Positions 61,862-64,000 of a stretch of 64,000 nt of DNA are shown here, piece after piece. The first letter of the stretch is position 1. Every line of letters starts with the position of its first letter. The position numbers and the translations under genes were made by a program. The DNA is taken from NCBI RefSeq assembly GCF_002218065.1, contig NZ_BDUB01000001.1, forward strand, positions 1,313,567 through 1,377,566, in the 5' to 3' direction. Under the pieces are notes generated by a model. The model did not search any database and was not told where the DNA came from. It was given only the letters and a program-made list of their open reading frames with translations. The DNA comes from Nodularia sp. NIES-3585 (lineage in GTDB: Bacteria; Cyanobacteriota; Cyanobacteriia; Cyanobacteriales; Nostocaceae).

Positions 61862-64000
61862 ATATTCGGCAAACTTCAACATTTGCTCAAATAATTCATC
61901 AGCTACTTGTTTCTTAACTCCATTTTTTGCCGCACCATCTACGAATTTTTCTCGCTGCTTCTGCATCTCAGAAACTTTTTTCTTACCCATAGCGCGGCGC
62001 AACAAGTCGGCTTGTCCTAGAGAATATCCAGCCATATCTTGAGCAATTTTCATGATTTGCTCTTGATAAACCATAATTCCATAGGTTTCATTTAATATTG
62101 GTTCTAAAATAGCACTCTGGTAATCAATTGCTTCCCTTCCGTGTTTGCGGTTAATAAACTTGGGAATTAGTCCCGCATCTAAAGGCCCTGGTCGATACAG
62201 TGCCAAAATCGAAGAAATATCTTCAATATTAGAAGGTTTCAAATCTCGGACTATTTGACGCATTCCCGAAGATTCTAATTGAAATATTCCTTCTAAATCC
62301 CCAGATTCTAAAAGTTCGTAGGATTGTTTGACATCTTTGGGTAGGTTGCTATGTTCACCTTTGGCTAAGATTTTTTGCGCTTTTCTTTCCTGACCTGTAA
62401 TTTCATCTGGGTCAATGCGATAGCCTTTAGTTTCTTCAATTAAATCAATTGTCCTTTGAATTAGGGTCAGGTTACGTAACCCCAGAAAATCCATTTTTAA
62501 CAAGCCCATTGATTCCAAGTCTTCCATGAAATACTGGGTAATTACTGAGCCGTCATTGTTCCTCTGAAGGGGGACAATTTCATCTAAGGGGTCAGCAGAT
62601 ATGACTACGCCGGCTGCGTGGACACCAAAGGTTTTGTTAGTTCCTTCAATGCGGATGGCCATATCCAGCCAATGGCGCACATGAGCATTATTATCATATC
62701 TTTCTTTAAATTCCGGGGCTGGGGTTTTATCCGAAATCATCACTTTCAGTTTCGTGGGTTTACCCCGCACCACTGGAATTAATTTCGCCATTTTGTCTGA
62801 TTCCCCATAAGGAATATTCAAGACTCTGGCGACATCTTTTAACACGGCTTTGGAAGTCAACCGGTTAAAAGTAATGATTTGAGCAACTCTATCTTTACCG
62901 TATTTTTCTGTTACATATTCAATGACTTTATCGCGTTTTTCAATGCAGAAATCTGTATCAATATCAGGCATTGATTTACGTTCTGGGTTCAAGAATCGCT
63001 CAAATAGTAAGCCATGATGTACTGGGTCAATGTTGGTGATTTTCATGGCATAAGCCACCAAAGAACCAGCCGCAGAACCACGTCCCGGACCGACAGGAAT
63101 ATTATTATCTCTGGCAAATTTGATGTAATCCCACACGACTAAAAAGTATGTGGAAAAACCCATTGTTTGCAGCATTTTTAATTCATATTCTAATCTGTCT
63201 TTATAGACTGCATCTACTTCGCTGCGGGATTTGCGATTTAATCTTTCTAATAATCCGTTCCAAGCTACTTCTTCGGCGTAAGTGTCAGCAGTATGACCAG
63301 AGGGAATGGGTGGTGTGGGAATCTGAGGATCACCCATGATATCGTAAACTCCCACCTTATCGGCGACTTCTTCGGTGGTGGCGATCGCCTCGGCAATGAT
63401 ATCATCTGGTAAATGGTCACGAAATAGCTGCTTCATCTCATCGGCAGATTTGAGATATTCTGTGCCGCTATAACGCATCCGTTTATCTTCACTAATTAGC
63501 TGTCCAGTTTGAATACATAGTAAAGCGTCGTGTGCCTCTACATCAAAACAAGAGATAAAATGAGAATCGTTAGTAGCAATAAATTTAATATTTAATTCCC
63601 GCGCAATTTTAACGATTTCAACGTTAACAATCCGGTCTTCTTGGGAACCGTGGTCTTGAATTTCTAAATAATAATCATCACCAAATACTTCTTTATACCA
63701 TTTCGCAATTTTCCGGGCTGCATCTGGTCGATTACTGAGGATAGCTTGGGGAATTTCTCCACCTAAACAAGCACTGGTGACTATCAAACCTTCCCGATAT
63801 TGTTTGAGTAAATCTTTATTAATACAAGGACGCGAAAAAATTCCTTTACCTTGCACACCTTCGAGGTGAGAAATTGTGGTAATTTTAACTAAGTTTTTAT
63901 AACCTTGGGTATTTTTAGCTAAGACGACTTGATGATATTTAGGACGGCGTTCTTGTTTAGTGAAATCGCCGTTAATAATATACATTTCGTTGCCAATAAT
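61553..64000 (-). CDS. dnaE: DNA polymerase III alpha subunit, N-terminal half with split-intein N fragment; 5' end outside the window
   Basis: The frame is open to the window edge, so the N-terminus is missing. The visible part spans the end of the PHP domain ([18 protein letters not shown]) and the polymerase palm, with [17 protein letters not shown], the catalytic carboxylates in [14 protein letters not shown], and [13 protein letters not shown]. The extein ends at MLKFAEY, followed directly by Cys1 of an intein N fragment of 102 residues ending GLPK. In Nostocales dnaE is split into two unlinked genes, and full-length alpha subunit is made by protein trans-splicing. The second half (intein C plus DnaE-c) is not in this window. 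Confidence 0.97.
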   Translation of the reverse strand: MIGNEMYIINGDFTKQERRPKYHQVVLAKNTQGYKNLVKITTISHLEGVQGKGIFSRPCINKDLLKQYREGLIVTSACLGGEIPQAILSNRPDAARKIAKWYKEVFGDDYYLEIQDHGSQEDRIVNVEIVKIARELNIKFIATNDSHFISCFDVEAHDALLCIQTGQLISEDKRMRYSGTEYLKSADEMKQLFRDHLPDDIIAEAIATTEEVADKVGVYDIMGDPQIPTPPIPSGHTADTYAEEVAWNGLLERLNRKSRSEVDAVYKDRLEYELKMLQTMGFSTYFLVVWDYIKFARDNNIPVGPGRGSAAGSLVAYAMKITNIDPVHHGLLFERFLNPERKSMPDIDTDFCIEKRDKVIEYVTEKYGKDRVAQIITFNRLTSKAVLKDVARVLNIPYGESDKMAKLIPVVRGKPTKLKVMISDKTPAPEFKERYDNNAHVRHWLDMAIRIEGTNKTFGVHAAGVVISADPLDEIVPLQRNNDGSVITQYFMEDLESMGLLKMDFLGLRNLTLIQRTIDLIEETKGYRIDPDEITGQERKAQKILAKGEHSNLPKDVKQSYELLESGDLEGIFQLESSGMRQIVRDLKPSNIEDISSILALYRPGPLDAGLIPKFINRKHGREAIDYQSAILEPILNETYGIMVYQEQIMKIAQDMAGYSLGQADLLRRAMGKKKVSEMQKQREKFVDGAAKNGVKKQVADELFEQMLKFAEYCLSYDTEILTVEYGYIPIGKIVEKAIECSVYSVDNNGNVYTQPIAQWHNRGLQEVFEYTLEDGSTIRATKDHKFMTTDGQMLPIDEIFAQELDLLQVHGLPK

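Overview
The window comes from a filamentous, heterocyst-type cyanobacterium of the Nostocales. The evidence is phycobilisome biology (nblA, a CpcS/CpeS-type lyase, a HEAT-repeat NblB-like protein), photosystem II and cytochrome b6f genes (psbZ, ctpA, petB, petD), a kaiABC clock cluster followed directly by a TolC gene as in Nostoc/Anabaena, a shortened kaiA, a split dnaE gene ending in an intein half, many HIP1 octamers (GCGATCGC), and dense heptanucleotide tandem repeats and small palindromic elements between genes. I cannot name the species.

Layout. 1-3.7 kb: acyl-lipid desaturase cluster, desA (cut by the window edge), desB and a cytochrome-b5-less delta-6 desaturase (desD). 3.7-8.2 kb: a Uma2 nuclease-like protein, a truncated GNAT, a ProA paralogue lacking the usual catalytic cysteine, tRNA-Gly(GCC), ribH and psbZ. 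8.4-13.3 kb: a DHH-CBS-tRNA nucleotidyltransferase fusion and three Uma2 genes, two of them a tandem duplication. 13.5-23.3 kb: an ABC1 kinase, a PP2C phosphatase, nblA, a Ser/Thr kinase, anmK and selO. 23.7-26.8 kb: a stand-alone receiver with Glu at the phosphoacceptor site, and a NACHT NTPase. 28.2-33.8 kb: a LOV-containing hybrid histidine kinase with Hpt, apparently co-transcribed with a receiver-GGDEF protein. 33.8-38.6 kb: glycerate kinase, DUF565/Ycf20, a lipoprotein and an ArnT-like glycosyltransferase. 38.6-47.8 kb: a second hybrid kinase, kaiABC and the TolC homologue (hgdD). 48-57.6 kb: HEAT protein, bilin lyase, EGY-like site-2 protease, degenerate metallo-beta-lactamase protein, ctpA, petB, petD, an anti-sigma-type ATPase and a GT4 glycosyltransferase. 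57.7-61.4 kb: a zinc-ribbon membrane protein, rhodanese, a NACHT pseudogene, two unknown genes and a HigBA-type toxin-antitoxin pair. 61.55-64 kb: dnaE N-terminal half with its split-intein N fragment, running off the window.

How genes work together. The desaturases should act in series on membrane lipids to give tri- and tetra-unsaturated C18 acids. The LOV kinase, its Hpt domain and the neighbouring diguanylate cyclase look like a complete light-to-c-di-GMP phosphorelay. kaiABC forms the clock. The desB and desD start regions share a 50-nt segment that I interpret as a common 5' leader.

The strongest unusual signals are: (1) the shared desB/desD leader, which also argues for a GTG start of desB; (2) the LOV domain with Gln replaced by Leu next to the cyclase; (3) heptanucleotide arrays that supply start or stop codons for at least five genes, including both convergent genes at 52.2-52.5 kb; (4) the ProA-like protein with Val at the catalytic Cys position; (5) intact and decayed NACHT genes; (6) the split intein with accelerator-type residues. 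Functions are assigned by reading motifs only; no database search was run.
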